NCBI RefSeq assembly: GCF_902459655.1
Contig: NZ_CABPSB010000002.1
Span: forward strand, 434,001 to 498,000
Length of the DNA stretch: 64,000 bases
Source of the DNA: Pandoraea anhela
Lineage (GTDB): Bacteria > Pseudomonadota > Gammaproteobacteria > Burkholderiales > Burkholderiaceae
Direction of reading: 5' to 3'
The first letter of the stretch is position 1. Each line of letters begins with the position of its first letter. A program made the translations under genes and the position numbers. Below the pieces are notes generated by a model, which worked only from the letters and a program-made list of their open reading frames with translations, ran no database searches and was not told where the DNA came from. Shown one piece after another: positions 1 to 8,042 of the stretch.

Positions 1-13
1 GCGGCCGAACGTT

Positions 14-1207
14 TTATGTCGCGGGCGTCTCGCAGACCGGCGCCGGCGAACGCGCCGCGTCGCGACGGTCCAGACGCAGGCTGAGCAACGCGACGCCCAC
101 CCCGGCGAGCGGCACGAGCGCGGCCACCCAGGGCACGGCCGTCAGCCCCGGCCCGTGGCCGATCACGAATCCGCCGAGCCACGCCCCGATGGCGTTCCCC
201 AGGTTGAACGCGGCGATGTTGAAACTCGACGCCAGACTCTCGCCCGCACCGGACGCCTTCTCCATCACCCAGAGTTGCAGCGGCGCCACCGTCGCGAAAG
301 CGGTCACGCCGAGCAGCGCTACGAATACGATGGCCAGCCAGTGCGAGTGCAGTGCGAACGTCATCAGGCCGAGTACGACGGACAGCGCCAGCAGACTGCC
401 CAGCACCGTCGGCACGACACGGCGGTCCGCAAGCTTTCCGCCCAGCAAATTGCCGACGACCAGACCGCCGCCGAAGATCAGCAGAATCGGCGAGACCGCG
501 CCTTCGGAAAACCCCGTGACTTCGGTCAGCAGCGGCGCGATGTAAGTGAACACACCGAATACGCCGACCCAGCCCAGCACCGTCGTCAGCAAGCCGAGCA
601 AGACGGGACGACGCGCCAGCGCCCGCAGATCGGCACGCCAGTCGCCGGCATCCTTCGGGGCGTCGATCTTCGGCACGAACGCGGCGATCACGAGCAGGGC
701 GAGGGCGCCGATCAGCGTGACGGCCCAGAAGCTGGCGCGCCAGCCGAAGTGTTGCCCGAGCCACGTGCCGAACGGCACGCCGAGAATGTTGGCGACCGTC
801 AGGCCGGTGAACATGATGGCAATGGCCGATGCACGACGCTCGCGCGAGACCAGTCCGGTGGCCACGACCGAACCGACGCCGAAGAACGTACCGTGCGCGA
901 ACGACGTCAGCACCCGAGCGGCCATCAGCGCGCCGTAGCTCGGCGCAAGCGCACAAGCGGCGTTACCGACGGTGAAAATCGCCATTAGCACGAGCAGCAC
1001 GGTCTTGCGCGGCCAGCGGGCCGTGGCCGTAGTCATCACCGGCGCGCCGACCACGACGCCCAGCGCGTAACCGGAAATGAGCAGGCCTGCGGCTGCGATC
1101 GACACGCCGAAATCGGCGCCGACGTTCAGCAACAGCCCCATGATGACGAACTCCGTCACGCCGATGCCAAAGGCGCCGGCCGTGAGGGCGTAGAGAGCGA
1201 TAGGCAC
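14..1207 (-). CDS. MFS transporter, DHA1/AraJ-type exporter
   Basis: Inner-membrane proton-coupled exporter of about 397 residues with twelve hydrophobic segments. The N-terminus (VPIALYALTAGAFGIGVTEFVIMGLL) is typical of the arabinose-efflux/chloramphenicol-type DHA1 exporters. The GTG start at 1207 is chosen because AGGAG lies 6 bases upstream and translation starts directly at the first membrane segment; an open frame extends further upstream but encodes an Arg-rich non-membrane stretch. It is divergent from a LysR gene at 1439 with a perfect inverted repeat between them, so that regulator probably controls it. The substrate cannot be told from sequence. Confidence 0.9.
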   Translation of the reverse strand: MPIALYALTAGAFGIGVTEFVIMGLLLNVGADFGVSIAAAGLLISGYALGVVVGAPVMTTATARWPRKTVLLVLMAIFTVGNAACALAPSYGALMAARVLTSFAHGTFFGVGSVVATGLVSRERRASAIAIMFTGLTVANILGVPFGTWLGQHFGWRASFWAVTLIGALALLVIAAFVPKIDAPKDAGDWRADLRALARRPVLLGLLTTVLGWVGVFGVFTYIAPLLTEVTGFSEGAVSPILLIFGGGLVVGNLLGGKLADRRVVPTVLGSLLALSVVLGLMTFALHSHWLAIVFVALLGVTAFATVAPLQLWVMEKASGAGESLASSFNIAAFNLGNAIGAWLGGFVIGHGPGLTAVPWVAALVPLAGVGVALLSLRLDRRDAARSPAPVCETPAT

Positions 1208-1369
1208 GGAAAACTCCTGTCTGATCCTGTCTGAAAATGTGGAATGGCCGCCGCGCCCCGACCGACACGTGCGACATGCATCGTTAGCCCGGGCCGGGCG
1301 GCAACGACCCGATGTGCGGAATATAGACGCCCTCGCATTGATGAAATAGACTGCGCGAAGGAAAATCAT

Positions 1370-1388
1370 TTGTGACTTCACGTCACAA
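1370..1388. promoter_or_regulatory. Inverted repeat, candidate LysR operator
   Basis: TTGTGAC-TTCAC-GTCACAA is a perfect 7-bp inverted repeat in the divergent gap between the MFS gene (start 1207) and the LysR gene (start 1439). It contains the T-N11-A pattern usual for LysR sites. A CRP-type reading fits less well because the spacer between TGTGA and TCACA is 7, not 6. Confidence 0.5.
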
Positions 1389-1438
1389 GACGACGCGAAC
1401 GCCGTCACCAGCACACACCGAGAACGAGGACACCTCCG

Positions 1439-2350
1439 ATGGGGCGACAGGACGTCAACCGCTCAGGCGACATGGAAGTCTTCGCGCGGGTCGTGGAACT
1501 GGGTGGTTTTTCGGCGGCGGCGCGCGCGTTGCACATGACGCCATCGGCCGTCAGCAAGCTGGTGGCGCGACTCGAAGGGCGTCTGGGGGCACGGCTGTTC
1601 AATCGTTCCACCCGGCGCCTGCAACTCACCCCCGAGGGCACCGCGTTTCACGAGCGCGCGCTGCGGGTGCTGGCCGACATCGACGCGGCCGAACGCGAGG
1701 CCGCCGCCGGAGCGGTGCCGCACGGCCTGCTGCGCGTGAATTCGAGTGTGCCCATCGGCACGCTCTACCTGCTGCCGGTCATCCCGGCGTTCCTCGCGAA
1801 GTACCCTGAGATCCGCCTCGATCTGACGCTTACCGACACGGTGGTCGACTTGCTCTCGCAGCGCGCCGACGTCGCCGTGCGCGCGGGGCCGTTGCGCGAC
1901 TCCCGACTCGTCGCCCGTAAGCTCGGCGAGAGCCGCGTGCACGTGGTGGCGTCGCCCGACTATCTGGCGCGAAGTGCGCCCCTGCAAACGCCGGCCGACC
2001 TGATCCGTCACAACGTCATGGCGTTCAACTTCGAGCGCCACATCGAAGGCCTGCCGTTTCGCGACGGCGCAGGCGGCGTGACGTTGTACCCTCCTGCGGG
2101 CAATGTACTCGCGAGCGATGGCGAGACCATGCGCAAGCTCGCGCTTCTCGGGGTCGGCATCGCACGTCACTCGCGATATCACATCGATGCCGACTTGCGC
2201 GACGGACGCCTCGTCACTGTCCTGGAAGACTACAACCCCGGCGATCTGGAACCGGTGCACGCCGTGTACGTTGGGCAGGGCGGCCATCTGCCCGCGCGGG
2301 TGCGCGCGTTTCTCGACTTCCTCGTGGAGCACGTGCACCTGCCTTGTTGA
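1439..2350 (+). CDS. LysR-family transcriptional regulator
   Basis: 303 residues. The N-terminal winged helix-turn-helix (MEVFARVVELGGFSAAARAL, then TPSAVSKLVARLE) is characteristic of the LysR subgroup with DUF24-like short linkers; a LysR substrate-binding domain follows from about residue 95. Met12 (position 1472), the usual LysR N-terminus, is an alternative start. The gene is divergent from the MFS exporter at 14-1207 with a shared inverted repeat, so local control of that exporter is the likely role. The effector ligand is unknown. Confidence 0.9.
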   Translation: MGRQDVNRSGDMEVFARVVELGGFSAAARALHMTPSAVSKLVARLEGRLGARLFNRSTRRLQLTPEGTAFHERALRVLADIDAAEREAAAGAVPHGLLRVNSSVPIGTLYLLPVIPAFLAKYPEIRLDLTLTDTVVDLLSQRADVAVRAGPLRDSRLVARKLGESRVHVVASPDYLARSAPLQTPADLIRHNVMAFNFERHIEGLPFRDGAGGVTLYPPAGNVLASDGETMRKLALLGVGIARHSRYHIDADLRDGRLVTVLEDYNPGDLEPVHAVYVGQGGHLPARVRAFLDFLVEHVHLPC

Positions 2351-2378
2351 CGTTCCGGCAAGCGCGTGACCGTCGGAC

Positions 2379-3800
2379 TCACGTCGGCGTGCGGTCGCGG
2401 TGCGACCAGACGAAGAGCGGCCATGCCAGCGCGGCACAAATCAGGCCGCCCGCCCAGACGAGTCCCCATCCGCCAATCGAGAGCAGCAGCGGGATCGTCA
2501 GCGGCGTGAGGAACATCGTGAGGAAAACGCCCGTGTTGCCGATACCCAACGCGGTCCCGGCCCGAGAGGCCCCGGCGAGCGTCGCCAGTTCCGTAAAGGC
2601 GACACCATGCCACGCCGACGCCACCACGCCGCCCGCAATCAGCAACGCGATCATCAGCGGCGTGCCATGCGCGAGCCAGTCGGGACGCATCGAGAGCATC
2701 GCAACGAGCCCCCCCAGTATCGCGAACACGACGCCCACGGCTATCGCACATGCGCGTAGATATGCGGGACGATTGCGACGCTTGTCGGTGAAGCGTCCGC
2801 TCCACACGCGGGTCACGGCAGCGCCCGTCTGTACGGCCCCCAGCGTGAGCGAGATGGTCAGCACGCTCACGTGCGCGAAGTCGTGAAGAAACACCGTCCC
2901 GAATGTCAGCACGGCGACTTGCGGCATGCATAGCACGGCCATTCCCAAGGCGGTGCTCAGCAGTCGCGCGTCGCGCAGCGGCGAGTAGCCGGTCGCCCGG
3001 AGCGTGCCCGGCGTGCCCCGCACGCCCCGCGTGCCTGTTGCGGCCCCCGTCGTTCTTGCCGGTTCCTGCGGCGCTTCTGGCGCTTCGGGCGGTTCGAGCA
3101 ACCACAGCCACGCCATGCCTGCCGCCGCGACACACGCGACAGCCAGACCGATGAACACCGCGCCGAAGCCGAAGTGCAGGGCAGCGCCGGGCAGCACCAA
3201 CGCACCGATGCCGCCGCCCATGGGCACGGCGCACTGCCGCACGCTCATCGCCAATCCGCGCTCGTCGTCGTGGAACCAGCGCATGACGGCGCGTCCGCTC
3301 GACCCGTTCACGCTGCCGCCGAGCACACCGATGGTCAGCATGCCGGTCGCGAGCGCCGGCATCGACGGGATGAAATGCGCAGTCGGCACGCCCCACCGCC
3401 CGAGGCCCAGCAGCGCTGCGGCCGTCACCAGCAATCCGACGAGCAGTACCCTGCGGTCGCCCCAGCGGTCGGTCAGCATGCCCCAGGGCAATTCGGACAC
3501 GGCGATGCCCAAACCGATCATGCCCAGCACGAGGCCGAGATCGCCGGTGCCCAGTGCGTAATCGTTGCGCATCTGTACCGCCGTGGCGGGAATGCCGCCC
3601 ATCGCGGCGGCGAAGCTGCCATTGGCCGCAACGCCCACGCCGAGCACCTTCCAGCGATGCCGGCGGTCAGGGCGCGACGCGGCGCGGTAGACAGACGCCG
3701 CCGCGCCGGTCGCGGGGCAGACGTTCGCCCCAGCGTTCGCTGAAGCGGTAGGGCCAGGGCCAGGGGCAGGGGCAGCGGCAGGACAGAGACGCTCATTCAT
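2379..3800 (-). CDS. MFS transporter
   Basis: About 473 residues, twelve predicted membrane helices. The start at 3800 (MNERLCPAAAPAPGPG) leaves an unusual 50-residue Pro/Ala-rich cytoplasmic N-tail before the first helix at VLGVGVAANGSFAAAMGGIP; an internal start nearer the helix is possible, as no strong ribosome binding site is visible. DRWGDRR fits the MFS A-motif loop between helices 2 and 3. A second low-complexity loop rich in Pro/Glu/Thr/Gly (near 3000-3095) joins the two six-helix halves. It faces away from a LysR gene starting at 4113. Confidence 0.85.
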   Translation of the reverse strand: MNERLCPAAAPAPGPGPTASANAGANVCPATGAAASVYRAASRPDRRHRWKVLGVGVAANGSFAAAMGGIPATAVQMRNDYALGTGDLGLVLGMIGLGIAVSELPWGMLTDRWGDRRVLLVGLLVTAAALLGLGRWGVPTAHFIPSMPALATGMLTIGVLGGSVNGSSGRAVMRWFHDDERGLAMSVRQCAVPMGGGIGALVLPGAALHFGFGAVFIGLAVACVAAAGMAWLWLLEPPEAPEAPQEPARTTGAATGTRGVRGTPGTLRATGYSPLRDARLLSTALGMAVLCMPQVAVLTFGTVFLHDFAHVSVLTISLTLGAVQTGAAVTRVWSGRFTDKRRNRPAYLRACAIAVGVVFAILGGLVAMLSMRPDWLAHGTPLMIALLIAGGVVASAWHGVAFTELATLAGASRAGTALGIGNTGVFLTMFLTPLTIPLLLSIGGWGLVWAGGLICAALAWPLFVWSHRDRTPT

Positions 3801-4112
3801 AAGTGACACGGTGCGCGGCCTGCGGGGTCGCGACGCAGAGAGGAGGACGGTGGCGTCCAGCCTCGCGGTTACGCGTGAGCCCGGACACCATGCTCCGCAT
3901 GCTACGGATGTACAATCCATCGGAAAAGCGGGAAAATTCGATGACTTATATCGTGTTTTCCGAATTAAATCGCCCCGACAGTGCCGCATTCCGTGGGGCG
4001 GACCGATGCCCGACCGGCTGACGCCGCGATCCGGGCCGCCGGGCGACATCGCCCGCAGCATGACCGCAGGCGTGCCTTACCGTCGGCACGTCACGTCCGG
4101 AGAATCGTCACC
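3801..4112. other. Divergent promoter gap between MFS and LysR genes
   Basis: 312 bases without a convincing gene. The middle (3920-3970) is more AT-rich than its surroundings and carries a widely spaced inverted repeat, CGGAAAA (3921-3927) and TTTTCCG (3956-3962), which may mark the regulator site. No standard promoter hexamers stand out. Confidence 0.35.
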
Positions 4113-5018
4113 ATGAATGCCCGCGCCTTCGATCTCACGCAATTACGCACCTTCATCGCCATTCACGACGCGGGCAGCATTTCGGCGGCGGCGCAGCAGA
4201 TCTACCTGTCTCAATCGACCGTGAGCGAGCAACTCAAGAAGCTCGAAGCGCGCGCCGGGCAACCGTTGCTGGTGCGCTCGCGTAAAGGCATGCGGCCGAC
4301 GCCCGCCGGCACGCGGCTGGTCGGCTACGCGCGACAGATCGCGGCACTCTCCGAGGCCGCGTTCGAGGACCTTCAGGGCGTGCTGCTGGACGGTGAGTTG
4401 CGCATCGCCATCACCGACTACTACCGACCGCACGACGTGGGCCGGGTGCTGAAGCGGTTCACGAGGCTTTATCCTCGTCTGCGATTGCACGTGAGCGCGA
4501 TGCAAAGCTCGCAGATCGAGCGCACCGCGCTCACGGGCGAGCATTTCGACGTGGGGCTGGCGTTGCGTCTGATGAATGAGGATGTCGGCACGAACGACGA
4601 CGCGATGGGAGACGCCGACACGGCCGGCACATCGGCCACGCTGGTGCGTCGCGAGCGCCTCGTGTGGGCCATGTCGTCGACGCTGGCCGAACCCGTCGAT
4701 ACCCCGCTGCCGCTCGTCACGTTACCGCGCCCGTGTGCGCTGCAAACGCTGATCGCCAACGTGCTGGAACGACACAAGGTGCCGTATCGCGTTTCGCACT
4801 CGGCGGCCGGTGTGGCCGGCCTCCAGTTGGCGCTCGGCGCGGGGCTGGGCATCTCGTGTCTGAACGAATCGGCGCTCACGCCCGAGTTGATCGTGTGCCC
4901 GCCGTCGCTCGGCCTGCCGCCGTTGCCCCGCGCGGAATTCCACCTGCTGCCGGGAAGCGCCGACGAAACCGACCTGATTCGTCATGCGCGCAACGCGCTG
5001 CTGCGGCTCTTCGCGTGA
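4113..5018 (+). CDS. LysR-family transcriptional regulator
   Basis: 301 residues from the ATG at 4113, with GGAGA about 9 bases upstream. The helix-turn-helix is clear: FDLTQLRTFIAIHDAGSISAA then LSQSTVSEQLKKLE. The ligand domain carries an acidic Asp/Asn-rich insertion (about residues 145-170: NEDVGTNDDAMGDAD). It is divergent from the MFS gene ending at 3800 and probably controls it. The target signal cannot be inferred. Confidence 0.9.
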   Translation: MNARAFDLTQLRTFIAIHDAGSISAAAQQIYLSQSTVSEQLKKLEARAGQPLLVRSRKGMRPTPAGTRLVGYARQIAALSEAAFEDLQGVLLDGELRIAITDYYRPHDVGRVLKRFTRLYPRLRLHVSAMQSSQIERTALTGEHFDVGLALRLMNEDVGTNDDAMGDADTAGTSATLVRRERLVWAMSSTLAEPVDTPLPLVTLPRPCALQTLIANVLERHKVPYRVSHSAAGVAGLQLALGAGLGISCLNESALTPELIVCPPSLGLPPLPRAEFHLLPGSADETDLIRHARNALLRLFA

Positions 5019-5100
5019 TACCTTTGCCGCTGTTTTCCTCTGCTGTTGTCCTCTGCCGCTTTCATCCCCCATTTTTTGTCCGCTAATTGCGGGTGCCGTC

Positions 5101-5484
5101 ATGCCGGAAGCCACACCTAATCAACCGATTCGTCTGAATTTCAATACTCGCCGCGCGCTGTTGTTCGCGCTGACGGCCGAGCGCCTGTCGGCGTTCTACG
5201 AGCATGGGCAATGGATGACGGACAAGCAGGGAGCGACCCTCGCGCAGATGTGGCTGTCTCGCTCGAAGCTGCAACTGCCCCTCGACGAGCGGCGTTTGCT
5301 GTCGTCGCTGAGCGACGACTTCGCGCGCGAGCTGGCCGGCACGCTCTCACGCGAGGCCGGCCTTTATACCGCACATGAAATGACGGAATCGCTCGACGCG
5401 GACTATGCCTACGCGTCGGTCGTGGCGCAGGACTTGCTCGAAGACTGCACGCGACGCCTCGTCGAAGCGGGAATTACCGAATAA
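5101..5484 (+). CDS. Conserved hypothetical protein
   Basis: 127 residues, ATG at 5101. Mostly helical and charged, no signal peptide or membrane segment. Nothing in it matches a family I recognise. It lies 80 bases after the LysR gene on the same strand. The codon use is typical of the window, which supports it being real. Function unknown. Confidence 0.65.
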   Translation: MPEATPNQPIRLNFNTRRALLFALTAERLSAFYEHGQWMTDKQGATLAQMWLSRSKLQLPLDERRLLSSLSDDFARELAGTLSREAGLYTAHEMTESLDADYAYASVVAQDLLEDCTRRLVEAGITE

Positions 5485-5619
5485 TTCACGGCGTCGCCGA
5501 CGCAGTAACACGCGAAGTTACGCTCGGCATACCTCGCGAATCACCGTGCGAATCACCATGCGAAGCGTCAGACGAAATTTCGAAAAAAATCGGAACCGAA
5601 CGCGCGTATCGCATCGGTT

Positions 5620-5976
5620 TCACGCGGCGATACCGCGCTCCTGCACGAGCACCCACGGCGCGACGACGACGGCCCATAACTCCGGTGCGCGTGCGGCGAA
5701 ATCGGCGGCTTGCCCGGCTTGCATGCGTTGCACCATGCCGGACGTCAGCCATTGCGTAACGGTCGCCTTGTCGTCGTTGGCGACGGCCTCGGCAACCGAC
5801 ACGAGGTCGACGCCGGGCGAGACGAACAGCAGGACCCCGCGTGCAAAGAACGATTCCAGATCCTTCCAGTCGATTTTGGCGGTTTCGCCTAGCAGGCGCA
5901 GATAGACGTCGCTGGCCTGCGCGGCCTTATCTGCGTTGGCGGTCGGGGCGGAATCGGTGGGTTTGGAAGAATCCAT
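5620..5976 (-). CDS. DUF2288 family protein
   Basis: 118 residues from the ATG at 5976. The core LLGETAKIDWKDLESFFARGVLLFV, followed by VAEAVANDDKATVTQWL and ending ELWAVVVAPWVLVQERG, is the pattern I associate with DUF2288 (small proteobacterial proteins of unknown role). The first 25 residues are a low-complexity Ser/Ala/Asp tail. No membrane segment. It is convergent with the gene at 5101 and divergent from the gene at 6129. Confidence 0.75.
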   Translation of the reverse strand: MDSSKPTDSAPTANADKAAQASDVYLRLLGETAKIDWKDLESFFARGVLLFVSPGVDLVSVAEAVANDDKATVTQWLTSGMVQRMQAGQAADFAARAPELWAVVVAPWVLVQERGIAA

Positions 5977-6128
5977 GACGGCGGGCTTCGGGACGAAACA
6001 AAAACCCGCATTGTAATGCGCCCCCGGCGAGCACGACGGTGGTAGCATCGGAACCCCGCGGGTGGGCCGATGTCGCAGTGGCATGGCACGGTCGCCGCGA
6101 GGTGGCTAACGTTTTACCGAGGAACCGC

Positions 6129-6551
6129 ATGTCCAAACAAAAAACCGACCCCAAACTGGAACAAGCCCTGACGCGTGGCGATCTTGCCATGCGTCAGATC
6201 AACTCCGCCCGTGCGACGGCGCTGCTGCGTGCGCTTGGCGAGATGATCGTGGCGGCGTCGGCGACGATCGGCGTCGAGGCGGTGGTAGACGTGCCGAACG
6301 GCGACAAGGTCTACGATCCGGAAGACGGCGTGTGGCCGCAGGCGCTCGTGCTGTCGTTCGACGGCCCCATCGAAGACGCGGAAGAAGAGGAGTTGCGCAC
6401 CGTGCAACTGATCGCGGACAAGCATCCCGAGACGTTCCGGGTCGTGTGGCACCGCGCAGACGGCAAGATGGGCCGCCATGAAGCGCGTCCGCTTGCGATG
6501 GTCGCCTTCCTGACCGATGTCGAAGTGCCCTGGCTCGACGACGACGCCTGA
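6129..6551 (+). CDS. Conserved hypothetical protein
   Basis: 140 residues from the ATG at 6129 (MSKQKTDPKLEQAL), preceded by GAGG about 8 bases upstream. Helical N-terminal half; an acidic middle (IEDAEEEELRTVQLIADKHPETF); C-terminus ends in DDDA. Cytoplasmic by sequence. I do not recognise the family. Divergent from the DUF2288 gene, which leaves 152 bases for both promoters. Confidence 0.7.
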   Translation: MSKQKTDPKLEQALTRGDLAMRQINSARATALLRALGEMIVAASATIGVEAVVDVPNGDKVYDPEDGVWPQALVLSFDGPIEDAEEEELRTVQLIADKHPETFRVVWHRADGKMGRHEARPLAMVAFLTDVEVPWLDDDA

Positions 6552-6580
6552 TCGCGCGACGTCACCGGCAGCCGCGAGGC

Positions 6581-6630
6581 GCCAAGCGACACCAAACGAC
6601 ACCAAACGACACCAAACGACACCAGGCGGC
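6581..6630. repeat. 10-bp tandem repeat
   Basis: Three perfect copies of ACCAAACGAC (6591-6620) flanked by one degenerate copy on each side. It lies 30 bases downstream of the gene ending at 6551 and is non-coding. Confidence 0.85.
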
Positions 6631-6682
6631 AGAGCGAGCAAATGGCCTGATTGCTGCGCCTCACGCCGTCGACGCCAGTCCC

Positions 6683-6721
6683 AAAACCGCCACCCGAGAC
6701 TCACGTCCGGGTGGCGGTTTT
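6683..6721. terminator. Bidirectional hairpin terminator
   Basis: AAAACCGCCACCCG (6683-6696) pairs perfectly with CGGGTGGCGGTTTT (6708-6721), an 11-base loop between. The A/T ends give a T-run on both strands, so it can end transcripts from the plus-strand gene at 6129-6551 and from the minus-strand pepE gene ending at 6870. Confidence 0.8.
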
Positions 6722-6765
6722 CGTTGGATTTTTCGTTGCATTCTTCGTTCGATGCTTCGTTCGAT
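6718..6765. repeat. 12-bp degenerate tandem repeat
   Basis: Four consecutive 12-base units of the form NYTTCGTTSSAT: TTTTCGTTGGAT, TTTTCGTTGCAT, TCTTCGTTCGAT, GCTTCGTTCGAT. The first unit overlaps the 3' arm of the terminator hairpin. Non-coding. Confidence 0.8.
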
Positions 6766-6869
6766 TTTCCGTGGGTCGCCAGACCGAGACAATGAGTCCG
6801 ATGGCGATGCACGCCGCGCCCGGCGTTCCCCATTGCCAGCCGTCGGGTACCGCGACGCGCCACAACAAA

Positions 6870-7583
6870 TCAGATCGACGCCAACGCGAACGTGCTGCCC
6901 GTCGCAATCTTGTCGACGGCGCCGCCTTGCCTGAAATGCAGCGCGTCGAACTCGCCGAGCACCGTTGCGCTGTCGCCGTGCACGTGTAACGCCACCCCCT
7001 CCGGAATCGCGACCACGCTCTCGTCCGGATTGATCGCCAGATACTCGGCCAGTCGCTCCTCGCGCGATTCCCCGTTGTGCCCCGCCGGCTTGCCGCTGAT
7101 GAAGTGCGGGTTCACCTGGAACGGCACCGCACCCAGCGCCTTGAGCGTCGGTGGCTCGACGATCGGCATGTCGTTGGTCGTGCGGATGGTCGGACACACG
7201 ACGTTCGCCCCCGCACTCCACCCAACGTAAGGCATGCCCGCATTCACGCGCTCACGCAGCAATCCCACGATGCCCGCGTTGTACATGCGATCGAGCAGCA
7301 CGAACGTATTCCCGCCGCCAACCACGACCGCTTCCGCCTGTTCGATGGCCGCCCGTGCGTCCCGGTATCGATGGATCGACGCCAGCTCGTAGCCGAAACG
7401 CTCGAAAGACGGCTTCACGCGCGACTCGTATTCGTCGAAGCTAAACGTGATGCCGCCCGCATACGGCACGAACAGCACTCGCTTCGCGCGGCCCTTGAGC
7501 ACGGCATTCACCTGATCCTCGGCATGTTCCAGATACGCCGACTGCCCCTTGCGGGAACTGCTCATCATCAAGATCTGTTTCAC
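6870..7583 (-). CDS. pepE: Peptidase E (alpha-aspartyl dipeptidase)
   Basis: 237 residues, close to the 229 of the enterobacterial enzyme. Family S51 hydrolyses Asp-X dipeptides in the cytoplasm. The nucleophile motif GWSAGAN places the catalytic Ser at residue 123, and VVGGGNTF and NPHFISG are the other family signatures. The start is GTG at 7583: AAGGAGG stands 8 bases upstream and the product begins VKQILMMSSSR. Divergent from glcB across a 459-base gap. Confidence 0.92.
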   Translation of the reverse strand: MKQILMMSSSRKGQSAYLEHAEDQVNAVLKGRAKRVLFVPYAGGITFSFDEYESRVKPSFERFGYELASIHRYRDARAAIEQAEAVVVGGGNTFVLLDRMYNAGIVGLLRERVNAGMPYVGWSAGANVVCPTIRTTNDMPIVEPPTLKALGAVPFQVNPHFISGKPAGHNGESREERLAEYLAINPDESVVAIPEGVALHVHGDSATVLGEFDALHFRQGGAVDKIATGSTFALASI

Positions 7584-8042
7584 GACGTTTGCCTCCTTGG
7601 GCGGATGGTCTTGGGGGTTGTGCGCACTCGGCGAAAACATCGAGTGTACCCGGCGCTCGAACGGACAACATCCCGCAGCCATCGCCGTCCCCGCACTTCC
7701 GCCGTTCATCCGCCGCATTTCTCATAAAGTGAAACGCCATACCGAATGCTGCAACTGCACACGAAAATTCGGCGACCGGGCGCAAAGCCTCGCGGCGTCG
7801 ATGTCATACGCAAACCCTTATGCCACCTATAAGCTGCGGGGGCGCCGGCACGCGAAATACCGGGTTTCCGAGTGACCGGAGAAGGATTACACTCAGACTC
7901 TTATATAAGACTGCCCCTTAACGTCCGTTCTCCTGACGACCTGACGACCTGACGATCGGTCCGACGCGAAATGCGTCGGGCATGTCGGCGGGAAGATGGA
8001 CGGAGTCGCGTCAACCTGGTTTTCAAACTCGAGTACAGCATC
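7584..8042. other. pepE/glcB divergent intergenic region
   Basis: 459 bases between the two starts. It holds the 12-bp palindrome at 7899-7910 and a short direct repeat of CCTGACGA around 7933-7954. No gene is supported. Confidence 0.5.
7899..7910. promoter_or_regulatory. Palindrome TCTTATATAAGA, candidate operator of glcB
   Basis: A perfect 12-bp palindrome, TCTTATATAAGA, about 130 bases before the glcB start. AT-rich palindromes of this shape are typical GntR-family sites, and glyoxylate/TCA genes are often under such regulators; that link is inference. The regulator is not in the window. Confidence 0.45.

Noticed and set aside
1370-1388. CRP site
   Set aside because: Spacer between TGTGA and TCACA is 7 rather than 6; a LysR-type site fits the neighbour better.
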